DNA from: Brachybacterium sp. YJGR34
GTDB lineage: Bacteria > Actinomycetota > Actinomycetes > Actinomycetales > Dermabacteraceae
Reading direction: 5' to 3'
Assembly (NCBI RefSeq): GCF_003347015.1
Contig: NZ_PNFB01000028.1
Span: forward strand, 1-33,188
DNA length: 33,188 bases
The notes beneath the pieces are model-generated. The model ran no database searches. It worked only from the letters and a program-made list of their open reading frames with translations, and had not been told where the DNA came from. A program made the position numbers and the translations under genes. Of this stretch, positions 1-8,283 are shown one piece after another (the first letter of the stretch is position 1; every line of letters begins with the position of its first letter).

Positions 1-44
1 GTACTGCACTCGGGAGGGTGTGGGAGAGTAGGTCGCCGCCGGAC
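1..44 (+). rRNA. rrf: 5S ribosomal RNA, 3' end (5' part outside window)
   Basis: The first ~44 bases match the conserved 3' portion of bacterial 5S rRNA: the helix IV/loop E region (GTACTGCACTCG...GAGGGTGTGGGAGAGTAGG) followed by CGCCGCCGGAC, the 3' strand of the terminal helix. The 5' two thirds lie left of the window. A strong terminator follows within 10 bases, so this is the last gene of an rRNA operon. The exact 3' end (43-45) is estimated. Confidence 0.93.
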
Positions 45-53
45 ATCTTTCAC

Positions 54-119
54 GGGAGTGGAGGAGTGCTTGAACCCCCAGGTTGTCTGGGAGTGTTCGC
101 CTCCTCCACTCCCTTTTTT
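54..119 (+). terminator. Rho-independent terminator of the rRNA operon
   Basis: A perfect 13-bp stem pairs GGGAGTGGAGGAG (54-66) with CTCCTCCACTCCC (101-113), followed at once by six T (114-119). The 34-nt loop holds its own small hairpin (CCCAG 77-81 with CTGGG 87-91). It is the only hairpin in the window with a true T-tract. Confidence 0.95.
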
Positions 120-541
120 CATGCCCGGACACGCCGCGGCGCATGGACTGGAGTTGTGGACGCGGGCTGCGCCCCGATGGTGGGTGAGCTGGCCCGGGCC
201 GGGCCCCGGCGATACTGGGGCGTGAGCATTGAATGGTCGCTTCAGGTGCCACCTGGCTGGAACCTTCTGCCGCTCTTCGGAGCGGCTGTCGGCGACGGTC
301 AGCTTGTCCTTCTCCGCGATCACGACCGAGGGTCCGAGATGTCTCCAGCGGTCCTCCGGACGGCGGGACCTTCGCGGGCACAGTCCTCCCGCCGGGTGGG
401 TAGACTGGGACGCTGTACAGGGCCCCGTCATCGCGCCTCGGCGCCGGCGATCGTCGGCGCGCCGGGAGCGCACCGCGGGCCCGCCCCGCACACCGTCCGC
501 GGGGGAGCACCATCGCATCCCCGCTCAGTTCCAGGAGAGCC
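120..541. other. Non-coding stretch between rRNA operon and polyprenyl synthase
   Basis: About 420 bases without a convincing gene. Open frames here run into the 5S gene or are antisense to the synthase, and none has a ribosome binding site or recognisable product. The only visible signals are a GC-rich inverted repeat and -10-like hexamer near 361-406 (listed separately). No tRNA-like fold was seen. Confidence 0.6.
361..406 (+). promoter_or_regulatory. Candidate promoter/operator of polyprenyl synthase
   Basis: TAGACT (401-406) is a good actinobacterial -10 hexamer. No clear -35 is seen at 16-18 nt. An 8-bp perfect inverted repeat (CGGCGGGA 361-368, TCCCGCCG 387-394) ends 6 nt before it and overlaps the expected -35 region, so it could be an operator or chance in GC-rich DNA. 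It would give a ~130-nt leader to the ATG at 542. Confidence 0.35.
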
Positions 542-1549
542 ATGCCGTCCACGCTGCCGGGCGTTCCCGACATCGATGAGCAGCTCGCGACGAGCATCGT
601 CGAGCGCCTCGGGACCATCGAGGACCGTCTGCGCGGCTCGGTGGCAACCTCCGATGACATCGCACGATGGACCGCTCGGCATCTGATGGACGCCGGGGGC
701 AAGCGCGTGCGACCGATGCTGGTTCTGCTCGCGGCCTCCCTGGGCGATGCGGACGCCGATGGCGTGCTGGACGCCGCCGTCCTCGTCGAGCTGACCCATC
801 TGGCCAGCCTGTACCACGACGACGTCATGGACTCCGCCCCCACCCGGCGGGGCACCGACAGCGCCCATGCGCTGTGGGGGAACAACGTCGCGATCCTTAC
901 CGGTGACTTCCTGTTCGCGCGGGCCAGCGCCCTGAGCGCGCGCATCGGGGTCGAGGCGGTGCGTCTGCACTCGGTCACCTTCGAGCGCCTGTGCCTCGGC
1001 CAGCTGCACGAGACCGTCGGCCCGCAGCCGGAGGACGATCCCTTCGCGCACTACATCTCGGTGCTCTCGGACAAGACCGCTTCACTGCTGGCGCTCGCGG
1101 GTCAGCTCGGGGCGACGCTGTCCGGTGCTTCGGAGGAGGTCTCGGAGATCATGCGTCGCTACGGCGAGAAGGTCGGTGTCGCGTTCCAGCTCGCCGATGA
1201 TGTCCTGGACCTGGGCAGCGACGCGAAGACCAGTGGCAAGACCCCCGGCATCGATCTGCGCGAGGGCGTCCCCACCATGCCGACCCTGCTGGTGCGCCGG
1301 CGCGCCGCCTCGGAGGGCGATGCCGCGAGCCTCGCCATCGTGGAGCGTCTGGACGGCGACCTGGAATCCGATGAGGCGCTGGCGGAGCTGGTCACGATGC
1401 TGCGCGCGGACTCGGCGCTCGAGGAGACTCGGGAGCTCGCCCAGCGCACCGCCGACGAGGCGGTGGAGATCCTGGAGGAGCTCCCGGCGGGCACCGTCCG
1501 CGAGGCGCTGACGACCTTCACACGCACACTGGTCGAGCGCCGTCGCTGA
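542..1549 (+). CDS. Polyprenyl diphosphate synthase (medium/long-chain trans-isoprenyl synthase)
   Basis: This 335-aa protein is a trans-isoprenyl diphosphate synthase: it adds isopentenyl diphosphate units to an allylic primer in the cytoplasm, probably for the menaquinone side chain. It has GKRVRP (53-58, diphosphate binding), the first Asp-rich motif DDVMD (93-97) and the second DDVLD (219-223), both intact. The residues 5 and 8 before the first motif are small (Ala88, Thr85), which in this family allows products longer than farnesyl; I infer C35-C50, chain length not certain. The ATG at 542 has AGGAG at 533-537 just upstream. It is monocistronic by position: rRNA terminator and 420 non-coding bases before it, hairpin and a new promoter after it. 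It is probably a housekeeping neighbour and not part of the surface/secretion locus. Confidence 0.93.
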   Translation: MPSTLPGVPDIDEQLATSIVERLGTIEDRLRGSVATSDDIARWTARHLMDAGGKRVRPMLVLLAASLGDADADGVLDAAVLVELTHLASLYHDDVMDSAPTRRGTDSAHALWGNNVAILTGDFLFARASALSARIGVEAVRLHSVTFERLCLGQLHETVGPQPEDDPFAHYISVLSDKTASLLALAGQLGATLSGASEEVSEIMRRYGEKVGVAFQLADDVLDLGSDAKTSGKTPGIDLREGVPTMPTLLVRRRAASEGDAASLAIVERLDGDLESDEALAELVTMLRADSALEETRELAQRTADEAVEILEELPAGTVREALTTFTRTLVERRR

Positions 1550-1561
1550 GGATCTGTTCGC

Positions 1562-1581
1562 GAAGCCCACGCGGGGGCTTC
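1562..1581 (+). terminator. Hairpin after polyprenyl synthase, no T-tract
   Basis: A perfect 7-bp stem GAAGCCC (1562-1568) / GGGCTTC (1575-1581) with a 6-nt loop starts 12 nt after the stop codon. It lacks a T-run, so it may be a weak terminator or an mRNA 3'-end stabiliser. Confidence 0.45.
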
Positions 1582-1583
1582 CG

Positions 1584-1640
1584 CCTGGACGCAGGGTGAC
1601 CGGTTCCTCGTAGCACCCTGGAGCCGGTCCGAGTAGCCTG
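1584..1640 (+). promoter_or_regulatory. Promoter block of giant protein gene 1 (copy of 8115-8171)
   Basis: These 57 bases align without gaps to 8115-8171, in front of the second giant gene. The first 37 differ at 2 positions, then come a variable stretch and a conserved AGTAGCCTG. TAGCCT (1634-1639) is the likely -10. At 17-18 nt upstream lies the conserved GTAGCAC; an exact -35 cannot be assigned. Conservation stops at the -10, and the ~105-nt leader that follows diverges until the shared CTCGGGAGT at the ribosome binding site, which argues that the block is the selected regulatory element. Confidence 0.65.
1594..1620 (+). repeat. 27-bp direct repeat, copy 1 (identical at 8125-8151)
   Basis: Positions 1594-1620, starting GGGTGACCGG and ending AGCACCCTG, are identical to 8125-8151. 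It is the invariant core of the duplicated promoter block. Confidence 0.95.
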
Positions 1641-1753
1641 TGAAGGCCGAGGGACCCGAGATCTCGACGCCGTAGGGATGGCCCTGGGCGAGGATGCGAC
1701 GGAGGCCGTTCCGACGGCGCTGCGCCTGTTCTGACCTCTCGGGAGTATCCACC

Positions 1754-4700
1754 ATGGCAGTCACCCCTCCGGCGAGACGACGCCGTGGTCGGCGCGTGGT
1801 GGCGATCTCGAGCGCTCTGCTCGCCGTGGGGGCTCTCGTCCTCACAGGGTTCGCGCTCCGTTACCCGGGGCTCTCCTCCACGGAGGTGGAGGTCTCCGAC
1901 GGTGGTGTGTGGGTGACCAATGCGAGCGACGGCCTGATGGGCCGGCTCAACGTCGATGCCGCGGAGCTCGACGGCCGTCTGGCGATGACCGGCGAGGAGC
2001 TCGACATCGTCCAGGACGGATACACGGTGATCGAGACCGGTCCGCGCGGCATGACCCCGATCAACACCGCCTCCGTCACCCGCGGTGGACTCGTCGAGCT
2101 CCCCGTGGACACGCAGGTGCTGCTGGGCGGCGACCGGGTCGCCATCGCCGCTCCGGACGGCCGCGTCTGGATCCTCACCCCGGAGGAGGCCGCCGCGTTC
2201 AGCGTCTCGGCGGTGGAGCCCACCTACGAGGCGAAGCAGGAGTCCCCGGCCGTCGCCGTCACTGACGGCGGGACCATCTTCGTCCTGGACGGGGACCAGC
2301 TGCTGGAGTTCCCGCGCGCCGAGGACACCCGTGACACCGAGCCGGAGAAGGCCGTCGTCGTCAGCAACGTCGCCACCAGGCCCGAGATGGTGCAGCTGAC
2401 CACCGTCGGCGAGGAGCCCGTGGTCCTCGACCGCGAGAACCGGATGCTCCGCCTGGGACGGGAGGCGAAGGACTACCGCCTCGAGGACTACGGCATCACC
2501 ACCCTCGACCTCGCCCAGCTCCAACAGCCCGGCGCCGCCTCCGACGACGTGGTCCTCGCGACCGAGCGGTCCCTGCTGGTGATTCCCCTGGACAGCGGTG
2601 AGGCGCAGGTCCACGACTCGGGAGGGACCGGGACCGAGGTGGTCCGGCCGGCGCAGGTGAAGGGCTGCGCCTACGGGGCGTGGAACGGCTCTCTGAAATA
2701 CGTGCGCGCCTGCGAGGGCCAGGAGCCGGTGGCGGAGGCGGTGCCCAAGGCCGACTCCGCGATGGATCTGACGCTCCGGGTCAATCGCGACCAGGTGGTC
2801 CTCAACGATCAGGAGTTCGGCCTGTCCTGGGAGATCATGGACAGCATGCAGCTCCTCGTGGAGGACTGGACCATCTCCCAGGAGATCCAGCAGGACGACT
2901 CCAAAGAGGAGGAGAAGGAGTCCCTGACCACCACGATCACCAACGTCGCGGCCGAGCGCGAGGAGGAGAACCGTCCACCCACGGCCGAGGACGATGCGTA
3001 CGGCGTGCGACCGGGCGCGAGCGTCGTGCTCCCGGTGACGAGGAACGATCTCGACCCCGACGGTGACATCCTCACGGCGAGCGTCGACGGCGAACAGCCC
3101 GGGATCGGCTCCGTGACGCCCATCCGCGGCGGCACGCAGTTCCAGATCGAGGTGGCGGAGGACGCGTCGGGATCGGCGAGCTTCACCTACACGGCCGACG
3201 ATGGCCGAGGCGGCCGGGACTCGGCGACGGTGTCGCTGGACGTGAAGGACGCCTCCGACAATGAGGGTCCCCGGCCGGTCGAGGACGCCGTGACGAAGGT
3301 GCAGGTGCGCTCCGGCGAAGAGATCAGCTTCAACATCACCCCCTACTACGAAGACCCCGAGGGAGACGCCTTCTACCTCGCGAACGCCCAGGTCGCGCCC
3401 GAGGATGTGGTGACCTTCAGTCCGGACGGGCTGGTGACCTTCAACGATGCGGGCCTGTCGCCCGGCACCAAGGAGGTCGAGCTGACCTTCCGCGACGAGT
3501 TCGGCGCCGAAGGGACGGGCACCGTCGAGATCGAGTCGGTCACCGACAACGACCTGCCTCCCATCACCACCGCCGATCACGCCACCGTGGTCGCCGGCCA
3601 GGACACCACCGTCAAACCGCTGGTCAACGACCTCAACCCCAATGGGGGCGACCTGGAGCTGCTCAGCGTCGGCGAGTCGGAGGGCCTCGAGGTCGACCCG
3701 GCTCTCGAAGCGGGGACGATCGATGTCTCCGGCACCGCCGCCGGCGTGCACTACCTCTCCTACAACGTGGCCGCCCGCGGCTCCAGCACCGCCTCGCGCG
3801 GCCTGATCCGTGTGGATGTCGTCGAACCCGCCGAGGACGACCTCGCCCCGGTGGCGGTCGACGATCTGGGCACGGTCACCACCGGGTCCGACACCCTCAT
3901 CGATCCGCTGGAGAACGATGTCGATCCCACCGGCGGAGTGCTGGTGGTCAACGCGCTCGACGTCCCCGAGGACAGCGGCCTGAAGGCCACGATCGTCGAG
4001 CATCATCTGCTGCGTGTCGAGGCGGAGCCGGGGGCTCCCGCCACCGCGGAGCCGGTCCCGGTGACCTACGAGGTCTCGAACTCCCGGGGGACCGCCACCG
4101 GCACCGTCCGGGTGATGGTCGCGTCCACCGACACCCAGTTCGCCAACCCCGAGGCGGTGCCCGACCGCGCCGTGGTGCGTGCCGGGGACATGGTCAGCCT
4201 CGACGTGACGGCGAACGACGTCTCGCCGACGGACTCCGAACTCCACCTGGCCGGCCTGACCGACACCAGCCGCGCGGACGAGCTGGGCCATGCAGAGCGC
4301 CATCAGGACGTCCTGCGCTTCCGCGCCGATGACGACGCGACCGGCGAGGCCGTGGTCACCTACGAAGTGGTCGACGAGACCGGCCGCTCCGGCTCCGCAC
4401 AGGCGCACATCACGATCGTCCCCCACGACGCGGACAACGACGCGCCGAAGCCGGAGAACCTCACCGCCCGCGCCGTGGCCGGCACCACGGTGAGGATCCC
4501 CGTCCCGACCACCGGCATCGACCCCGATGGCGACTCGGTCATGCTCAGCGGCATCGCGAGTCCGACACCGCAGCTGGGCGAGGTCGTCACCGCGAACGGC
4601 CAGTGGATCGAGTACCGCCCGTACGAGGACTCCCAGGGCACCGATCGCTTCCGCTACCAGGTGATGGACCGCCACGGGGCGATCGGCACCGCCGAGGTGC

Positions 4701-7700
4701 AGGTCGGCATCGCCGCGCCGACGGGCCAGAACCACGCCCCCTACGCGGTGGACGACACGGTCGAGGTGCGTCCGGACCGCGAGGTGCAGATCCCGGTGCT
4801 GGAGAACGACACCGATCCTGAGGGCGATGCGCTCCATGTGGTCCGTGATGATGTCGAGGCGCTCTCGGAGATCGAGGTCGCACCGGCCCAGGAGGGCGCT
4901 GAGGACGACGGCATGGTCACCGTCACCACCCCGGACCAGGAGGGCACGCACTCGGTGATGTACGCCGCCTCCGACGAGCAGCTCAAGAGCACGGCGACGG
5001 CGACGGTCGTGGTCTCCGAGGACGCGCCGCTGCGCGCTCCGGTGGCGATGGATGACTTCGTGGCGGTCGAGGACGTGCTGGACCCCGAGACGACCGCCGT
5101 CGAGATCGATGTGCTCGCCAACGACCACGATCCCGACGGCAGTACCCAGGACCTGCAGGTGCGCCTGGAGGAGGCTGTCGAGGGCGTGGAGCTGAGCGAG
5201 GACGGCATCGCGCGGATCGTGCCGGGCGAGGAGCAGCAGCTGCTGCGCTACGTCATCGAGGACCTCGACGGCCTGGAGTCCGCGGGCTACATCTGGGTCC
5301 CCGGGACGGCGAAGCAGGCACCGGTGTGGGTGGGCGAGCCGCTCAGCGTGCAGGCCGGTTCCGAGGTCTCGGTGGACCTCGCCGATCCCGACAACGTGCG
5401 GGTGCGGCCCGGCGCGGAGGCCGCGCAGATCACCGACCCGTCGCTCGTGAGCGCGAACCACAGCGACGGCGGGGAGCTCGTCCAGGACGAGACCACGCTG
5501 GTGTACCGACCAGCGGAGGACTTCTCCGGGAACGACACGCTGACCGTGGAGGTGACCGACGGGGAGGTCGGCGATCCCACGGCGGCCACGGCGACCCTCG
5601 CGATCCCTGTCGAGGTGGCGGCGAAGGACTCCAATCTCCCGCCGACCCTGCAGGGCGCCCAGCTCGAGGTCGAGCAGGGCGACGCCCAGGCGGGCGTCGA
5701 CCTCGCCCCCGGAGCCGACGACCCCGACGGCGACGAACTCACCTACGCCCTCGGCGACGTCCCCGAGACGGACGAGGTCAGCATCGGCCTGGACGACTCC
5801 CGGCTCACGGCGAGCGCGGGCACGAAGGCCCCGAAGAACACCGTGGTCGAGGTCCCGGTGACGGTCAGTGACGGCACCAACGATCCGGTCTCCGCGACGG
5901 TGCAGGTCACCGTCGTCGGCTCCCAGCGGCCGATGATCTCCACCCTGCTCGACGAGGCCACCGTGGACGCCGGCTCCTCGCAGACCATCGACGTCCTGGA
6001 CAACGATTCCAACCCCTTCCCCGAGGGGGAGCGCACTCTCACCAGTGCCACCACTGTCAGCGGCGACGGCGAGGTCACGATCGACGGGGACGGCGTGACC
6101 GTCACGCCCGATGCCGATTTCCACGGCATCCTCACCGCCCAGTACACGGTCATGGACGACACCGAGGACCCCGACCGCGAGGTGAGCGGGGAGATCCGGG
6201 TGACGGTGCTGGGGGTGCCGGAGGCACCGTCCGCTCCGCGGATCGGCGAGGTCGGGGACGGCTTCGTGGAGCTGCGCTTCGAGGCGGGCGACGACAACGG
6301 CGCCCCGATCACGGGGTACACCGTCTCCTCGACGAGCGGTCCCGCGGTGGAGCAGGAGTGCTCCTCGACCTCGTGCCGGATCACCGGGCTGAGCAACGAC
6401 ACGGAGTACACCTTCGCGGTGACCTCGACAAACCGGGTGGGCACCTCGGACCCGTCGGTGGCCTCGGCGACGGCGCGACCCGACGTGCGCCCGGAGAAGC
6501 CGGCCGCGCCGTCGGCCGAACGCGGGGACACGCAGCTGAGCGTGGCCTGGACCGCCCCGCAGAACAAGGGTTCGGCGATCCAGAGCTACACGCTGCAGAT
6601 GCAGAACACCGCGACCGACGAGATCTCCACCGTGGAGATCGAGGGCGGCTCCACGTCGCACGTGTGGACGGGCCTGACCAACGGGGTCGACTACCGCTTC
6701 CGCGTGCAGGCCCGCAACCTCGCCGAGAACCCCTCGGACTGGTCGGGCTGGTCGCAGCCCGAGCACCCAGCCGGCGCACCGACCGCACCGAAGGGGACAC
6801 CGAGCGCCCAGCGGGTCAACGACCCCCGCGGCGGCGGTATCGAGGTCACCTGGCCGGCGATGACGAAGGCCGAGGCCAACGGCGAGCCCATCACCCACTA
6901 CGTCGTGACAGCATCGACCGGAACGTCCCAGACCGTGCCGGCCTCGGCGACCTCAGCAACCTTCCTCGACCTGGATCAGGACACCGCCCACTCCTTCACG
7001 TACTCGGGGGTGAACTCCGTCGGCGACGGGGCGGGCAGGTCGGCGCCCTCCAACGAGGTGACGCCCTGGGCGAAGCCCTCGGCACCCACCGGTGTCACGG
7101 CCGCGATGCCCGATGAGGGGACCGGCAAGGGGCCGAACGGTCGCGCCACGGTCACCTGGGACGCCGCGGACGGGAACGGCACCTCGATCACGAAGTACGT
7201 GATCTACGGCGGCCCCTCGCCGGTCACCGTCGATGCCTCGGCCCGGAGCCACAGCTTCACCCAGCTCACCAACGGCACCAGCTACCGGTTCACCGTGGAG
7301 GCGCGCAACGGCTTCGATGACGACGGCGGCGTGAGCCCTCGCTCGGCGGCGTCGAACTCCATCCGGCCCTACACGGTGCCGTCGGCCCCGACGAAGGTGG
7401 CGATCTCCCGCAGCGCGTGCACCGGGGAGAACAGCTGCCCGCTCACCTTCACAGCGTCCGCGGACGGCGGTGACGGCGGAGCCGGCGGCAAGACGCTCCA
7501 GGTCAACGTCGACGGGGCCGGGTGGAAGTCCGTGGCGTCGCCGTACTCGTCCACCATCCAGGCGAAGTCCGGGTCCCGGCACACCCTCGACGCCCGGGTG
7601 GTCACGAAGCCGACGAACGCCGATGGCTCCACCGCCACCATGACCTCGCAGGTCAAGAAGAGTTCGATCACCGCCCGCGAGTACGTTCCGCCGCCGGAGC

Positions 7701-8047
7701 CCCGAATCGTCGATGCCCGCGGCTATGGCGACGCCACTGGAGAGTCGGGCTGCACCCAGGGCTGGTGCTATTACATCGACTTCACCGTCACGCAGCTCGC
7801 GCCGAACACGACCTATGAGTACTGCATCAAGGGAGACGGTCCTCCCGGTGGTGACTGCTGGTACCCGACCACCGACGGGAGCACGCCGACCACCGGGACG
7901 TTCACCACGGACGCGAACGGGGAGTGGGATCTGGCCGACAGCGGGCGCACGCCGTACTGGGGCCGCCCGTTCGAGGACGTGTGGATCTGGGTGGAGCACG
8001 ACGGGAAGTCCGGAGAGTCGAACCGGGTCAAGATCCCGTCGAGCTGA
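1754..8047 (+). CDS. Giant membrane-anchored surface fibre protein 1 (propeller-like head, Ig/cadherin-like repeats, FN3 domains)
   Basis: This 2097-aa protein is probably a cell-surface fibre anchored by its N-terminus. The ATG at 1754 is chosen over an upstream in-frame ATG (1694) because GGGAG (1741-1745) sits 8 nt before it and the second copy has the same arrangement. Order: Arg-rich tail (~7-13), one membrane helix (~14-36), propeller-like region (~40-350, repeated VWVTN, VWILT and IFVLD strands), acidic linker (~375-405), about ten ~90-aa Ig/cadherin-like repeats (~410-1485) with a recurring NDxDPxGD-type motif (RNDLDPDGD, NDTDPEGD, NDHDPDGS), five FN3-type domains (from ~1488, 1579, 1676, 1775, 1876) and a Cys-containing C-terminal domain (~1980-2097). 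There is no LPXTG signal, so the C-terminus should be the distal tip. FN3 partners of kinase/AAA/DUF58/transglutaminase clusters are known from bifidobacteria; the molecular role is not established. Adhesion is my inference. Confidence 0.88.
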   Translation: MAVTPPARRRRGRRVVAISSALLAVGALVLTGFALRYPGLSSTEVEVSDGGVWVTNASDGLMGRLNVDAAELDGRLAMTGEELDIVQDGYTVIETGPRGMTPINTASVTRGGLVELPVDTQVLLGGDRVAIAAPDGRVWILTPEEAAAFSVSAVEPTYEAKQESPAVAVTDGGTIFVLDGDQLLEFPRAEDTRDTEPEKAVVVSNVATRPEMVQLTTVGEEPVVLDRENRMLRLGREAKDYRLEDYGITTLDLAQLQQPGAASDDVVLATERSLLVIPLDSGEAQVHDSGGTGTEVVRPAQVKGCAYGAWNGSLKYVRACEGQEPVAEAVPKADSAMDLTLRVNRDQVVLNDQEFGLSWEIMDSMQLLVEDWTISQEIQQDDSKEEEKESLTTTITNVAAEREEENRPPTAEDDAYGVRPGASVVLPVTRNDLDPDGDILTASVDGEQPGIGSVTPIRGGTQFQIEVAEDASGSASFTYTADDGRGGRDSATVSLDVKDASDNEGPRPVEDAVTKVQVRSGEEISFNITPYYEDPEGDAFYLANAQVAPEDVVTFSPDGLVTFNDAGLSPGTKEVELTFRDEFGAEGTGTVEIESVTDNDLPPITTADHATVVAGQDTTVKPLVNDLNPNGGDLELLSVGESEGLEVDPALEAGTIDVSGTAAGVHYLSYNVAARGSSTASRGLIRVDVVEPAEDDLAPVAVDDLGTVTTGSDTLIDPLENDVDPTGGVLVVNALDVPEDSGLKATIVEHHLLRVEAEPGAPATAEPVPVTYEVSNSRGTATGTVRVMVASTDTQFANPEAVPDRAVVRAGDMVSLDVTANDVSPTDSELHLAGLTDTSRADELGHAERHQDVLRFRADDDATGEAVVTYEVVDETGRSGSAQAHITIVPHDADNDAPKPENLTARAVAGTTVRIPVPTTGIDPDGDSVMLSGIASPTPQLGEVVTANGQWIEYRPYEDSQGTDRFRYQVMDRHGAIGTAEVQVGIAAPTGQNHAPYAVDDTVEVRPDREVQIPVLENDTDPEGDALHVVRDDVEALSEIEVAPAQEGAEDDGMVTVTTPDQEGTHSVMYAASDEQLKSTATATVVVSEDAPLRAPVAMDDFVAVEDVLDPETTAVEIDVLANDHDPDGSTQDLQVRLEEAVEGVELSEDGIARIVPGEEQQLLRYVIEDLDGLESAGYIWVPGTAKQAPVWVGEPLSVQAGSEVSVDLADPDNVRVRPGAEAAQITDPSLVSANHSDGGELVQDETTLVYRPAEDFSGNDTLTVEVTDGEVGDPTAATATLAIPVEVAAKDSNLPPTLQGAQLEVEQGDAQAGVDLAPGADDPDGDELTYALGDVPETDEVSIGLDDSRLTASAGTKAPKNTVVEVPVTVSDGTNDPVSATVQVTVVGSQRPMISTLLDEATVDAGSSQTIDVLDNDSNPFPEGERTLTSATTVSGDGEVTIDGDGVTVTPDADFHGILTAQYTVMDDTEDPDREVSGEIRVTVLGVPEAPSAPRIGEVGDGFVELRFEAGDDNGAPITGYTVSSTSGPAVEQECSSTSCRITGLSNDTEYTFAVTSTNRVGTSDPSVASATARPDVRPEKPAAPSAERGDTQLSVAWTAPQNKGSAIQSYTLQMQNTATDEISTVEIEGGSTSHVWTGLTNGVDYRFRVQARNLAENPSDWSGWSQPEHPAGAPTAPKGTPSAQRVNDPRGGGIEVTWPAMTKAEANGEPITHYVVTASTGTSQTVPASATSATFLDLDQDTAHSFTYSGVNSVGDGAGRSAPSNEVTPWAKPSAPTGVTAAMPDEGTGKGPNGRATVTWDAADGNGTSITKYVIYGGPSPVTVDASARSHSFTQLTNGTSYRFTVEARNGFDDDGGVSPRSAASNSIRPYTVPSAPTKVAISRSACTGENSCPLTFTASADGGDGGAGGKTLQVNVDGAGWKSVASPYSSTIQAKSGSRHTLDARVVTKPTNADGSTATMTSQVKKSSITAREYVPPPEPRIVDARGYGDATGESGCTQGWCYYIDFTVTQLAPNTTYEYCIKGDGPPGGDCWYPTTDGSTPTTGTFTTDANGEWDLADSGRTPYWGRPFEDVWIWVEHDGKSGESNRVKIPSS
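6293..6552 (+). repeat. 260-bp perfect-identity tract, copy 1
   Basis: Identical base for base to 12820-13079 in the second giant gene. It covers most of FN3 domain 1 and the start of FN3 domain 2. Synonymous differences begin directly on both sides (GGGCGAC versus GGGGAT to the left, ACCGCC versus ACAGCA to the right). The absence of even silent changes suggests recent gene conversion. Confidence 0.9.
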
Positions 8048-8114
8048 GAAGAGGGGCCCGCCTCGCGGTGCGTGCGGGATTCGGTGCCGGACACTCGGAC
8101 GGGCCGAGCCCGCT

Positions 8115-8171
8115 CCTGGGCGCGGGGTGACCGGTTCCTCGTAGCACCCTGAGGTTCGTCCTAGTAGCCTG
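8115..8171 (+). promoter_or_regulatory. Promoter block of giant protein gene 2
   Basis: Gap-free counterpart of 1584-1640. TAGCCT (8165-8170) is the likely -10, 114 nt before the ATG at 8284, against 115 nt in copy 1. No strong terminator separates it from gene 1 (only a 5-bp hairpin at 8100-8112), so gene 2 and the downstream operon may be read both from here and by read-through. Confidence 0.65.
8125..8151 (+). repeat. 27-bp direct repeat, copy 2
   Basis: Identical to 1594-1620; the core of the duplicated promoter block. Confidence 0.95.
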
Positions 8172-8283
8172 GGCGGGTCGCGGGGACGGCATGCTCGATG
8201 CCTGGGGGATGTGCCCCGGGCGGGGGACGGGGTCGATCCTGACGCGGTCACCGATCTCTGCAGTCGTCTCGGGAGTTTCCAGC

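Noticed and set aside
211..216. GATACT as a promoter -10
   Set aside because: No -35 and no gene start within 300 bases downstream; the TAGACT at 401 is better placed.
18..686. Open frame starting inside the 5S gene
   Set aside because: It overlaps the 5S rRNA, the terminator and the polyprenyl synthase start, and has no recognisable product.
1694..1753. Upstream in-frame starts for the giant genes (1694 and 8191)
   Set aside because: The extensions differ between copies, and the conserved GGGAG box with 8-nt spacing supports the ATG at 1754 and 8284, which also gives a normal type II membrane anchor.
2985..6210. Recent internal amplification of Ig-like repeats within one giant gene
   Set aside because: Repeats inside one gene are strongly diverged from each other; only the between-copy comparison shows near identity.
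1082..6898. Very long antisense open frame, and similar ones at 10480-15432, 24849-29246 and 29331-31952
   Set aside because: They mirror the codon structure of the sense genes at high GC. Their translations are Arg/His/Gly/Val-rich without domains, and they lack ribosome binding sites.
7690..8047. Sortase (LPXTG) anchoring of the giant proteins
   Set aside because: No LPXTG-like motif, hydrophobic segment or basic tail at either C-terminus; the anchor is the N-terminal helix.
8100..8112. Hairpin CGGGC/GCCCG between the giant genes as a terminator
   Set aside because: Only 5 bp, no T-tract; expected by chance at this GC content.
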